Assembly: GCF_049651565.1 (NCBI RefSeq)
Contig: NZ_JBASCI010000086.1
Coordinates: forward strand, 1 to 13,155
Direction: 5' to 3'
DNA length: 13,155 nt
Origin: Brooklawnia sp049651565
Lineage (GTDB): Bacteria; Actinomycetota; Actinomycetes; Propionibacteriales; Propionibacteriaceae
A program made the position numbers and the translations under genes. This document shows positions 5,436-11,582 of the stretch, piece after piece (the first letter of the stretch is position 1; the number at the start of each line of letters is the position of its first letter). The notes under the pieces were generated by a model, which was not told where the DNA came from, ran no database searches, and was given only the letters and a program-made list of their open reading frames with translations.

Positions 5436-6056
5436 TCAAGCCGCCCGCGCCTGGCGCGGGAAGACCGACAGCACCGTCCTGCCGTGGGTGAAGTTCACCA
5501 CTCCGGCGAACGAGCAGTACCAAGCGCCAAGTGCCGCAGCCAGACCGAAGTAGCCGCCCAGCCGGGTCAGCAGCACGACGCCGGTGAAGTCGCCAAGTGT
5601 CAGGCATGCGAAGGCGCCGAGCAGGACCGAGAAGGTGAACGTCAGCCCACCGTTGACCTTCGTCACCGCGATCAGCATGTAGGCAGTGAAAATCGTCCAG
5701 CCCAGCAGGAAGACGCCAACGCCTTGCGCCCGCAGCGCCGGATCAATGCCCTGGACGAAGGCCTCGGGATGAGAGCTCAGGTACCAGTACGCCATCCAGA
5801 AGGCACCGTAGGAAGTGAACGCGGTCGCCCCGAACAGGTTCTTCTTGAGGAACTCCAGGACCCCGGCGATGACCTGCGCCAGGCCGCCGTAGAACAGTGC
5901 CAGGCCGAGCACCACCGGTTGTGCCTGGGCATCCAGCAGGCCGGCGTTGAAGACCGACAGCACAAAGGTGGTCAGTGCGAAGCAGGCCAGCCCGAGTGGG
6001 CCGGGATCTGCGATGTCGAGCGTGCGCGGCTGCGGACCAGACGGCTCATTGGACAT
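5436..6056 (-). CDS. AceTr (SatP/YaaH/Gpr1) acetate transporter
   Basis: A 206-residue membrane protein of the AceTr family (SatP/YaaH in E. coli, Gpr1/Ato in fungi), which carries acetate, and in some members succinate, across the cytoplasmic membrane. About six hydrophobic segments are visible. The signature NPAPLGL appears as the variant DPGPLGL (17-23), followed by the conserved FYGGLAQVIAGVLEF (55-69) and SYGAFWM (82-88). The pore-lining Phe/Tyr-rich character is retained. ATG at 6056 is chosen because the family begins at this point, a GAAAGG stretch lies 10 nt upstream, and the longer open frame would run through the tRNA gene. It stands alone between the tRNA and a strong hairpin; no acetate-activating gene is adjacent. 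Confidence 0.9.
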   Translation of the reverse strand: MSNEPSGPQPRTLDIADPGPLGLACFALTTFVLSVFNAGLLDAQAQPVVLGLALFYGGLAQVIAGVLEFLKKNLFGATAFTSYGAFWMAYWYLSSHPEAFVQGIDPALRAQGVGVFLLGWTIFTAYMLIAVTKVNGGLTFTFSVLLGAFACLTLGDFTGVVLLTRLGGYFGLAAALGAWYCSFAGVVNFTHGRTVLSVFPRQARAA

Positions 6057-6108
6057 GGGTGGGTCGCCTTTCGTTCGCGCCAGCGGGCGCAGTACTTGAA
6101 TCGTCCAC

Positions 6109-6114
6109 AGCATA
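6109..6114 (-). promoter_or_regulatory. -10 element of the acetate transporter
   Basis: TATGCT on the minus strand (6114 to 6109) lies 53 nt before the ATG and is the best -10 in the gap between the tRNA 3' end (6180) and the gene. It predicts a leader of about 46 nt. The expected -35 position is GC-rich and unconvincing. Confidence 0.4.
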
Positions 6115-6179
6115 GGGGACGGCTGCTGCATGCCGCGCGCCAAGCCCCGCGCATCGTGGGGAACCCTGAACCGGAAGCG

Positions 6180-6252
6180 CGGCCCCAGCAGGAATCGAAC
6201 CTGCGACACAAGGTTTAGGAAACCTCTGCTCTATCCCCTGAGCTATGGGGCC
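6180..6252 (-). tRNA. tRNA-Arg (anticodon CCT)
   Basis: A complete 73-nt cloverleaf on the minus strand. Acceptor GGCCCCA pairs with TGGGGCC; the D-stem is GCTC/GAGC with loop AGGGGATA; the anticodon stem GAGGT/ACCTT encloses loop TTCCTAA, giving anticodon CCT, which reads AGG. The variable loop is GTGTC, the T-arm GCAGG-TTCGAAT-CCTGC, and the discriminator base is G. CCA is not encoded. No duplicated 3' end or integrase is nearby, so there is no sign that it serves as an attachment site. Confidence 0.96.
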
Positions 6253-6268
6253 TTTGACAACCCTGCCA

Positions 6269-6298
6269 AGCGTAGACTCTCGGCTCCATCGCGTCCAA
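6269..6298 (-). promoter_or_regulatory. Promoter of tRNA-Arg
   Basis: On the minus strand TTGGAC (6298 to 6293) and TACGCT (6274 to 6269) are 18 nt apart. The predicted start near 6262 is about 10 nt before the mature 5' end at 6252, a usual distance for a tRNA gene. Confidence 0.5.
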
Positions 6299-6321
6299 GT
6301 GAGGGTTTTCTCAGATGGCAC

Positions 6322-6349
6322 TTGCATTCATGGCTGGATCGTATATTCT
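6322..6349 (+). promoter_or_regulatory. Promoter candidate for the structured RNA
   Basis: TTGCAT (6322-6327) and TATTCT (6344-6349) are separated by 16 nt on the plus strand, in a local A/T-rich patch (GTATATTCTG). TATATT (6342-6347) is an alternative -10. The start would fall near 6354-6356, just before the long stem at 6358. Confidence 0.4.
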
Positions 6350-6355
6350 GGGTTC

Positions 6356-6440
6356 ACGAAAGCGGTTGCTGCGCGACGATCAGTCTCCTGGGGGTGGGTA
6401 GACGGCTTCGGCCCTTCATGCGGCAGCCGCTTTCTTCTTG
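6356..6440 (+). ncRNA. Candidate structured small RNA, three-way junction
   Basis: Not a family I recognise. On the plus strand 6358-6373 pairs with 6419-6434 in an unbroken 16-bp stem that includes three G-U pairs. The 45-nt apex can form two hairpins: GTCT-CC (6383-6388) with GG-T-AGAC (6397-6403, one bulge), and GGC-TTCG-GCC (6404-6413), a stable UUCG tetraloop. A T-rich tail, TTTCTTCTT (6431-6439), follows and overlaps the closing pairs, as in an intrinsic terminator. On the minus strand the three G-U pairs become C-A mismatches, which favours plus-strand transcription. It could instead be just a terminator for the minus-strand regulator ending at 6475. Confidence 0.45.
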
Positions 6441-6474
6441 CCCATCAACTCCCGCGACGGGCCATTACCCGTTG

Positions 6475-7179
6475 TCAGGCGCCGGTCTTCGCGTCCTCAG
6501 CCAGGTCGTCGACCACCCACAGGCCGGCCGCGATGCTCGGCTCGATGCGCACCCGGCCCTCCGGCCCGCACACCTCAACGGCCTCCCCGACGTACTGCGC
6601 CTCGATCGTGACCCCCGGCCGCAGCCCGATGGCGTCCAGGCCGCTGAGCGCCAACGGATCGGCCTGGACGAACTCGCTCAACCGGACCAGCCGGAACGAC
6701 CGCGGATCGATGTCCGCCACCCCGGCCAGCGACACCAGGCCTTCGCGGAAGATCTCGGGCCTCAACTCGCCACTGCCATCCGGAATCGGGCAGCCATAGG
6801 GCGACTCCTCCGGGTCATTCAGGATCTCGGTCAGCCGCTCCTCCAGCACGTCCCCGATGACGTGCTCCAGCTTGCAGGCCTCGTCATGCACGACCGTCCA
6901 GCTGATCCCGATGATGTCGGACAGCATTCGCTCGGCCAGCCGGTGCTTGCGCATCACCCTGCGCGCGCGTTCCCAGCCGCTTTCGCTCAACTCGATCCGC
7001 CGGTTGCCCTGCACGGTCAGCAGACCGTCCCGCTCGAGCCTGGCGACCGTCTGCGAAACCGTCGGCCCCGACTGGTGCAGCCGCTCGACGATCCGCGCGC
7101 GCAACGGTTCAATACCCTCCTCGTGCAGTTCGAGGATGGTGCGCAGGTACATCTCGGTGGTGTCGATCAACTCGCTCAT
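6475..7179 (-). CDS. ideR: DtxR/IdeR iron-dependent repressor
   Basis: A 234-residue metal-activated repressor, closest in sequence to IdeR/DtxR and not to MntR. It starts MSELIDTTEMYLRTI and has the winged helix (GPTVSQTVARLERDGLL, 38-54). Metal ligands match DtxR numbering exactly: Met10, Cys102, Glu105 and His106 for the primary site; His79, Glu83 and His98 for the ancillary site. Glu169/Gln172 are likely equivalents of DtxR Glu170/Gln173. The C-terminal SH3-like domain spans about 160-225. With Fe(II) bound it would dimerise and repress iron-uptake genes. Cys130 replaces the usual Asn in the SPFGNPIP motif. ATG 7179 has a GGAGG Shine-Dalgarno about 7 nt upstream. It is divergent from the VLRF1 gene; no siderophore gene is in view. 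Confidence 0.9.
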   Translation of the reverse strand: MSELIDTTEMYLRTILELHEEGIEPLRARIVERLHQSGPTVSQTVARLERDGLLTVQGNRRIELSESGWERARRVMRKHRLAERMLSDIIGISWTVVHDEACKLEHVIGDVLEERLTEILNDPEESPYGCPIPDGSGELRPEIFREGLVSLAGVADIDPRSFRLVRLSEFVQADPLALSGLDAIGLRPGVTIEAQYVGEAVEVCGPEGRVRIEPSIAAGLWVVDDLAEDAKTGA

Positions 7180-7196
7180 CAGGACCCTCCAGTCAC

Positions 7197-7209
7197 CGGA
7201 AGCCTAACG
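7197..7209 (-). promoter_or_regulatory. -10 and degenerate DtxR box of ideR
   Basis: On the minus strand TAGGCT (7206 to 7201) is a -10 candidate giving a short leader that includes the GGAGG site. It is embedded in CGTTAGGCTTCCG, which matches 9 of 13 positions of the core GGTTAGGCTAACC of the DtxR/IdeR operator; one half-site is good and the other eroded. This would allow weak autoregulation. Confidence 0.3.
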
Positions 7210-7224
7210 GACCGGCCAACCGCC

Positions 7225-7230
7225 TACGAT
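7225..7230 (+). promoter_or_regulatory. Leaderless -10 of the VLRF1 gene
   Basis: TACGAT (7225-7230) is followed by 7 nt and ATG 7238. It overlaps the alternative upstream ATG at 7229, which argues for the 7238 start. Confidence 0.5.
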
Positions 7231-7237
7231 GTCACCG

Positions 7238-7891
7238 ATGAGCTTCGAAGTGGCCCGCACGGCAAGCGTCCCGCCGGACCGGCTGGCCGGCTGGGTGGAA
7301 CGCTTCTCCAACCGCCACGGCACGGTCAGCATCGAGTGTGAACCGGACGCCGTGCTGCTGCATGCCGAGGACGGCGCGCAGGCCCGGCTGGTCAATCGTT
7401 GGCAGCCGCTGCCCAGCGGACCGGTCACCATCCCGGAGGTTGTCGCGCACCTGACGCGTCCTCGGACGGTCGGCCTGCTGCTCGTGCGAAGGGGTGCGGA
7501 CGCCGTGGGTGTCGCCGACGGCGGCGAGCTGGTGGCCCACCGGGTCTCCCGGCACTACGTGCAGGGCCGCACCAAGGCCGGCGGCTGGTCGCAGCAGCGC
7601 TACGCCAGGCGTCGCCAGAACCAGGCCCGCACCGCTTACCAGCAGGCCGCCGACGACGCCTTCGAGGTGATCGTGCCGCAGCTACCCACGCTGTCGGCAC
7701 TGGTCACCGGTGGCGACCGTCAGGGGCTGGCCGAGGTGCTGGCCGACCGCCGACTCGAGGCGTTGGCCCGGTTGCCGCAACGACACCCGGTGCTGCCGGT
7801 CCCAGACGCCCGGCTCGCCGTCCTGACCGATGCCGTGGCCGCCGCCCGGGCGATCCCCATCGAACTGAATGCCGAAGCGGTAACCGGTTAG
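7238..7891 (+). CDS. acVLRF1-family peptidyl-tRNA hydrolase
   Basis: A 217-residue actinobacterial Vms1-like release-factor-1 protein. The family is named for the eukaryotic peptidyl-tRNA hydrolase Vms1/ANKZF1, which frees nascent chains from stalled 60S subunits; the bacterial members are inferred to rescue stalled ribosomes. The diagnostic segment GRTKAGGWSQQRYARRR (110-126) contains GGWSQQ, the counterpart of the GGQ loop of release factors, followed by the basic RYARRRQNQ helix expected to touch rRNA. The N-terminal part (1-100) is the small beta-rich VLRF domain. ATG 7238 is chosen over 7229 because of the TACGAT at N7. The TAG stop overlaps by 4 nt the TAA of the convergent gene on the other strand. 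Confidence 0.82.
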   Translation: MSFEVARTASVPPDRLAGWVERFSNRHGTVSIECEPDAVLLHAEDGAQARLVNRWQPLPSGPVTIPEVVAHLTRPRTVGLLLVRRGADAVGVADGGELVAHRVSRHYVQGRTKAGGWSQQRYARRRQNQARTAYQQAADDAFEVIVPQLPTLSALVTGGDRQGLAEVLADRRLEALARLPQRHPVLPVPDARLAVLTDAVAAARAIPIELNAEAVTG

Positions 7892-8904
7892 CCGGCCGCG
7901 CGGCGGGATCTGGTCGGGCGTCGCCAGGGGCGGCTGCGCCAGTAGACCAGCATGGCGGCCCCCAGCGAGATCAGACCGGCGATTCCCAGCGCTACGACCG
8001 TACCCCCGAACGACGGCGAGGTTCCCATGGCGCCATCAGAGCCGGGGTCGGCGGTCTCGCTGGGGGTCGGTTCGGCGGTCTGTCCGGGCGGCGCCGAGGG
8101 CGCGGGGTCAAGTTCCTGCCACGAGGTCGGGAACGCCACCTCGATCAGTTCGGGGTCGGTCCTTGAACCCAGCAGCAGCCCTTCCCCGCTCAGGGTCAGG
8201 CTGACCGACTCGCCCTGCCCCTGCTCCGGAGTGGCCTCCTGGGCAGTCGGCGAGTAGAGCAGCATGTCGACGCTGAGCAGGCTGGTGTAGGTGCGGAGCG
8301 CCGCGGTGCTCGGGTTGATGAACGTGCCGTCAGTCACCCAGGACGGCGCCTCCGCCTCGCGGATCAGCTCGAACTCGCCCGACTCCTCAGGGGCGGTGGC
8401 ATAGTAGAAGCCGCCCGGGTCGTCCTTGGTGACGATCCAGATGTTGCCGCGCGGGGAGATCATCAACGTGGACGCGTCGTGCGGGCCGTCGGGGTAGTAC
8501 AGCGTCCACTCCGAGTAGGGCACCGAGGCGCCGTACTCGAGGTAGTCCAGCCGGTACACCGTGATCCACTCGCGGTTGCGGTTGGGGTCGCCGATGTCGC
8601 CAACATACAGCTGCCCCTCGAAGTAGGCCAGCGACTCGAAGTTGCCGACCGGCGCGTCGAAGAAGACCTCACCGGCCCAGCTACCGTCGGGATTGATCGC
8701 CGACACCCTGGCGACATCAGTCCCGCCGGGGCCGGCCACCCAGTAGACACCGGTGTCGGGGTCGGCGGCCAGCCCACCGGAATCGGTCAACTCACCGTCG
8801 GTCACCGTGATGACATCACCCGGGGCAGCGACGGCCGGACTTGCCAGGCCGAGGAACGTGATGGCGGCCACTGCGCTGACCAGGAGCTGTCGAGCTGTCG
8901 CCAT
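7888..8904 (-). CDS. Secreted, membrane-anchored propeller-like protein
   Basis: A 338-residue exported protein of unknown function. It has a signal peptide (residues 1-27, cleavage near SPAVAA), an extracellular domain (about 30-260), a Pro/Thr/Ser-rich linker (267-300), one membrane helix (301-321) and a basic cytoplasmic tail rich in Arg. The extracellular part looks like a beta-propeller: repeated blade-like stretches such as GLAADPDTGVYWVAG (44-58), SLAYFEGQLYVGDIGD (91-106) and TLMISPRGNIWIVTK (146-160). The YVGDIGDPNRNR segment resembles a motif I associate with actinobacterial propeller proteins. It may sense or bind something at the cell surface. ATG 8904 has a perfect AGGAGG site 5 nt away and starts a clean signal peptide; the longer frame to 8970 does not. 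Confidence 0.75.
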   Translation of the reverse strand: MATARQLLVSAVAAITFLGLASPAVAAPGDVITVTDGELTDSGGLAADPDTGVYWVAGPGGTDVARVSAINPDGSWAGEVFFDAPVGNFESLAYFEGQLYVGDIGDPNRNREWITVYRLDYLEYGASVPYSEWTLYYPDGPHDASTLMISPRGNIWIVTKDDPGGFYYATAPEESGEFELIREAEAPSWVTDGTFINPSTAALRTYTSLLSVDMLLYSPTAQEATPEQGQGESVSLTLSGEGLLLGSRTDPELIEVAFPTSWQELDPAPSAPPGQTAEPTPSETADPGSDGAMGTSPSFGGTVVALGIAGLISLGAAMLVYWRSRPWRRPTRSRRAAG

Positions 8905-8930
8905 CGCTCCTCCTTTGCGGTTTCGAGGGC

Positions 8931-8936
8931 AGTCTA
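8931..8936 (-). promoter_or_regulatory. -10 of the secreted protein gene
   Basis: TAGACT on the minus strand (8936 to 8931) predicts a start near 8924 and a 20-nt leader that contains the AGGAGG site. No clear -35. Confidence 0.4.
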
Positions 8937-8990
8937 GCCAGCAGGCCGTCGGCGCTGCGCTGCAACCCACCGGGCGGGCAGTGCGTCGTC

Positions 8991-8996
8991 TACTCT
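8991..8996 (+). promoter_or_regulatory. Leaderless -10 of the 218-aa gene
   Basis: TACTCT (8991-8996), then 6 nt, then ATG 9003. No Shine-Dalgarno lies between, so the message should start at the A of the ATG. Confidence 0.5.
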
Positions 8997-9002
8997 CAAC
9001 CC

Positions 9003-9659
9003 ATGGGACGGTTGTCGCTGTTTGCGATCGGGGTCACCGAGCTGCGCGACATGTTCAGCGCCGACCCCGACCTGGCGGGACAGCTGCGCGACATCACCGC
9101 CCGGCACTTCCCCGCCCCCGCCGACGAGCACCGCCAGCGGGGCACCGTGTTGGGACGCCTGGGTCCGCTGCTGAAGCGCCCCATCGACCGGCCGGAGGCA
9201 CCCGCGCGTCCCACCCCGGCAGATGGAGAGGCGCTGCTGGCCGGCCGCACGCTGCCACCCGAGCGGCTGGGCTACGCCTGGCAGATCGCGCTGGCCTGGC
9301 TGGACGAGATGAGCTGGGGACGGGTCGACCTCGACATCGATCCCCAGCTGATGGAGGATGTCGAGTTCGACCTGGCCCGGGCGGGTCTGTCGGCCCGCCT
9401 CGGGCTGGAGCGGTTGCTCCAGGACAATCCGCAGCTGCCGCTGCTCAACCTGCCGCACCAGCGGTTCGGCTACGCCAAGAACCGGCACGTCGAGGCCACC
9501 CGGCAGGGTCTGAGCACGGTGGTCTCCGACCTGTCCCGGGAGTCGCTGCCGATCGTGGGGGCGGTGCTGGAGTTCTGCAACCAGTTCGCCGGGTGGTCGG
9601 AGCGGGCCGCCGAGGCTGGACGGCCCGTCCCCGATCTGGTGGCGGTCTGGATGCCCTGA
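9003..9659 (+). CDS. Hypothetical protein, 218 aa
   Basis: I do not recognise this family with confidence. The N-terminus MGRLSLFAIGVTELRDMF has the look of a small group of actinobacterial hypotheticals that begin with a short beta strand followed by a helix. A Pro/Arg-rich loop (about 60-75) separates this from a mostly helical domain. There is no signal peptide, membrane segment, zinc motif or recognisable catalytic motif; the most striking stretch is LPHQRFGYAKNRHVEATR (about 149-166). Codon use is typical of its neighbours, so it is a native gene. It is leaderless (TACTCT at N6), divergent from the secreted protein and convergent with the purine permease, 17 nt apart. Confidence 0.75.
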   Translation: MGRLSLFAIGVTELRDMFSADPDLAGQLRDITARHFPAPADEHRQRGTVLGRLGPLLKRPIDRPEAPARPTPADGEALLAGRTLPPERLGYAWQIALAWLDEMSWGRVDLDIDPQLMEDVEFDLARAGLSARLGLERLLQDNPQLPLLNLPHQRFGYAKNRHVEATRQGLSTVVSDLSRESLPIVGAVLEFCNQFAGWSERAAEAGRPVPDLVAVWMP

Positions 9660-9671
9660 CCGCGCCGTGAT

Positions 9672-9698
9672 TCGGCTCAGCCGATCAGTTGGCTGATC
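9672..9698. terminator. Tandem hairpins at a convergent gene junction
   Basis: TCGGC-TCA-GCCGA (9672-9684) and GATCAG-TTGG-CTGATC (9683-9698) lie where the 218-aa gene and the permease converge; the permease stop codon sits in the loop of the first. They could end transcription from the left. There is no T-tract, and part of the sequence is coding. Confidence 0.3.
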
Positions 9699-11206
9699 AG
9701 CCCGGTGGTGAAGTAGACCACGAACAGCGCCGAGACGACCCACATCAGCGGGTGCACCCGGTTGGCCTTGCCGGCGAAGACCTTCATCGCCACGTACATG
9801 ATGAAGCCCGCGCCGATACCGGTGGTGATCGAGTAGGCGAACGGCATGAAGACGATGGTCAGGAAGGCCGGCAGGGCGATCTCGAAGTCCTGCCAGTCGA
9901 TGTGCACGATCTGCATCATCATCAGCATGCCGACCAGCAGCAGCACCGGGGCGACCGCCTCGGACGGCACCATGTTCACCACCGGGGTGGCGAACAGCGC
10001 GACCAGGAAGGCCGCGCCGGTGACCACCGAGGCCAAGCCGGTGCGGGCACCCTCGGCGACGCCTGCGGTCGATTCGATGTAGCTGGTGTTGCTGGAGGTC
10101 GAGCCGAGGCCGCCGGCCATCGCCGCCAGCGAGTCGACCAGCAGGATCTCCCGCAGGTGCGGCGGCTCACCGCGCCTGTCCAGCAGGTTGCCCTCCGCAC
10201 CGATCGCCACCACGGTGCCCATGGTGTCGAAGAAGTCCGCCAGCAGCAGGCTGAACACCAGCATCATGGCGGTCAGTACGCTGGCCACCGTGGCCGTCCC
10301 ATCGGGGGCGAAGCCGCCCAGCAGGTCGATCCGGCCGAGGAGGGACAGGTCAGGCGCGGTGAAGGCGTCCAGCCCGGGTAAGGCGGGCACGTTCAAAGCC
10401 CAGCCGGTCGCGGTGCCCTCGCCCTGTGGGCCGATCTTCACCACCGCCTCCAGGATCACGGCGAAGACCGTGCCACCGATGATGGCCCACAGCATCGAGC
10501 CGCGCACCCTGCGCAGGTGCAGGAAGGCCAGCAGCAGGAAGGTCACCACGAAGACGAAGATCGGCCAGCCCATCAGGGATCCGTTGACGCCGAGCTGCAC
10601 CAGCGGGCTGCCGGGCCGGATGATGCCGGCGTCGGCCAGCCCGACCAGGGTGATGAACAGGCCGATGCCGACGCTGATCGCCACTCGCAGGGTCGGCGGC
10701 ACGGCTTGGAAGACGGCCTCCCGGAAGCCGGTCAGCACCAGCAGGGTGATGACCAGGCCCTCGATCACCACCAGACCCATCGCCTGCGGCCAGGTCATCA
10801 TCGGGGCGATCACGTAGGCGAGCATGGCGTTCAGGCCGAGACCCGAGGCGATGCCGATCGGGAAGCGGCCGATGACGCCCATCAGGATCGTCATCACCCC
10901 GGCGACCACGGCGGTCGCGGCGGCCACCATGCCGATCGACTGGCTCACCGCCGCCGAGTCCACGATGGTCTGCGCGGCGTCGGTGAACTTGGGCGCCCCT
11001 GATATCAGGTTGCCGTCCTTGTCGGCTGCGGTACCGATGATCAGCGGGTTCAGCGCGAGGATGTAGGCCATGGTGAAGAAGGTCACCAGTCCCCCGCGCA
11101 ACTCACCCGACACACTCGAGCCGCGCCTGCTGATCTCGAACCACCGGTCAATGGACGACTGTTGGGGCGCGACGGCCCGGCTCCCCTTGGGGGAATTGGT
11201 GATCAT
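9677..11206 (-). CDS. NCS2/AzgA-type purine permease
   Basis: A 509-residue inner-membrane nucleobase permease with about 12-14 hydrophobic segments, in the AzgA (guanine/hypoxanthine/adenine) branch of NCS2, likely a proton symporter. Landmarks: GGLVTFFTMAYILALNP (38-54), the substrate motif GLGLNAMLAY (122-131), DFFDTMGT (324-331) and STSSNTSYIESTAGVAEGARTG (369-390), the second half-helix pair that lines the substrate site. I moved the start to ATG 11206: TACTAT lies 7 nt upstream, whereas the longer frame to 11254 would cross the opposing promoter. It is divergent from the DUF2530 gene with 46 nt between the starts. Exact substrate cannot be told from sequence alone. Confidence 0.92.
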   Translation of the reverse strand: MITNSPKGSRAVAPQQSSIDRWFEISRRGSSVSGELRGGLVTFFTMAYILALNPLIIGTAADKDGNLISGAPKFTDAAQTIVDSAAVSQSIGMVAAATAVVAGVMTILMGVIGRFPIGIASGLGLNAMLAYVIAPMMTWPQAMGLVVIEGLVITLLVLTGFREAVFQAVPPTLRVAISVGIGLFITLVGLADAGIIRPGSPLVQLGVNGSLMGWPIFVFVVTFLLLAFLHLRRVRGSMLWAIIGGTVFAVILEAVVKIGPQGEGTATGWALNVPALPGLDAFTAPDLSLLGRIDLLGGFAPDGTATVASVLTAMMLVFSLLLADFFDTMGTVVAIGAEGNLLDRRGEPPHLREILLVDSLAAMAGGLGSTSSNTSYIESTAGVAEGARTGLASVVTGAAFLVALFATPVVNMVPSEAVAPVLLLVGMLMMMQIVHIDWQDFEIALPAFLTIVFMPFAYSITTGIGAGFIMYVAMKVFAGKANRVHPLMWVVSALFVVYFTTGLISQLIG

Positions 11207-11213
11207 GGGCGTC

Positions 11214-11219
11214 ATAGTA
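11214..11219 (-). promoter_or_regulatory. Leaderless -10 of the purine permease
   Basis: TACTAT (11219 to 11214 on the minus strand), then 7 nt, then ATG 11206. It faces the DUF2530 promoter 20 bp away, so binding of polymerase at the two may compete. No purine riboswitch fits in the gap. Confidence 0.55.
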
Positions 11220-11239
11220 GGGGACCGCGGACGGGCCCC

Positions 11240-11245
11240 TACGAT
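11240..11245 (+). promoter_or_regulatory. Leaderless -10 of the DUF2530 gene
   Basis: TACGAT (11240-11245), then 7 nt, then ATG 11253. Same hexamer and spacing as the VLRF1 gene. Confidence 0.5.
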
Positions 11246-11252
11246 GGGTTCC

Positions 11253-11561
11253 ATGAGCGATCAGGTGCCCGCCGACGCGTCGGAGTCTGCTATCCGCGCC
11301 ATCGAGGCGAGTTCGCTGCGGCAGGCGCCGGTGCCCCCGGTGCAGGACGACGGGGTGCGCGTCTTCACCATCGGGACGGTACTGTTCGCGCTTGCCAGCC
11401 TGCTGTTGCTGGTCGACGGGCAGCGGCTTTCCGAAGCGTGGTGGCTGGACGCCGCGATCACCGGGGTCGGCATCGGGGTGGTCGGCATCATCTACTGCGT
11501 GTGGCGCCGCAACAAGCGGGCACGGGACGCCGAACAGGGCATCGCCCCGCCGACCGCCTGA
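11253..11561 (+). CDS. DUF2530 small membrane protein
   Basis: A 102-residue protein with a soluble acidic N-terminus (1-35), two membrane helices (about 37-55 and 66-84) joined by a short loop with a WWLD element, and a basic tail (WRRNKRAR, 84-91). This matches the DUF2530 layout as I remember it from actinobacteria; its function is unknown. The basic ends flanking the second helix suggest both termini are cytoplasmic. It is divergent from the purine permease and convergent with DUF3027, 21 nt apart. Confidence 0.7.
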   Translation: MSDQVPADASESAIRAIEASSLRQAPVPPVQDDGVRVFTIGTVLFALASLLLLVDGQRLSEAWWLDAAITGVGIGVVGIIYCVWRRNKRARDAEQGIAPPTA

Positions 11562-11577
11562 GGCGACGCGTCCGCCT
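11555..11577. terminator. Hairpin between DUF2530 and DUF3027
   Basis: AGGCG (11561-11565) can pair with CGCCT downstream (11573-11577, 7-nt loop ACGCGTC) or with CGCCT upstream (11555-11559). It lies in the 21-nt gap of two convergent genes and may stop both transcripts. No T-tract. Confidence 0.35.
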
Positions 11578-11582
11578 GCCGG

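Noticed and set aside
5125..5607. 160-codon minus-strand frame, or its 36-codon tail 5125-5235
   Set aside because: It overlaps the transporter gene and its terminator hairpin, has mixed third-position bases and no ribosome site. The ATGA overlap with the 124-aa gene is the only support.
6057..6209. Longer N-terminus of the acetate transporter
   Set aside because: It would be translated from inside the tRNA gene and across the -10 at 6109-6114; the family starts at Met 6056.
6253..6474. Degenerate attachment site or island edge beside the tRNA
   Set aside because: No repeat of the tRNA 3' end, no integrase, and flanking genes are core genes with normal composition.
11161..11252. Purine riboswitch between the permease and DUF2530 genes
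   Set aside because: Both messages appear leaderless and the gap is only 46 nt between starts, leaving no room for an aptamer.
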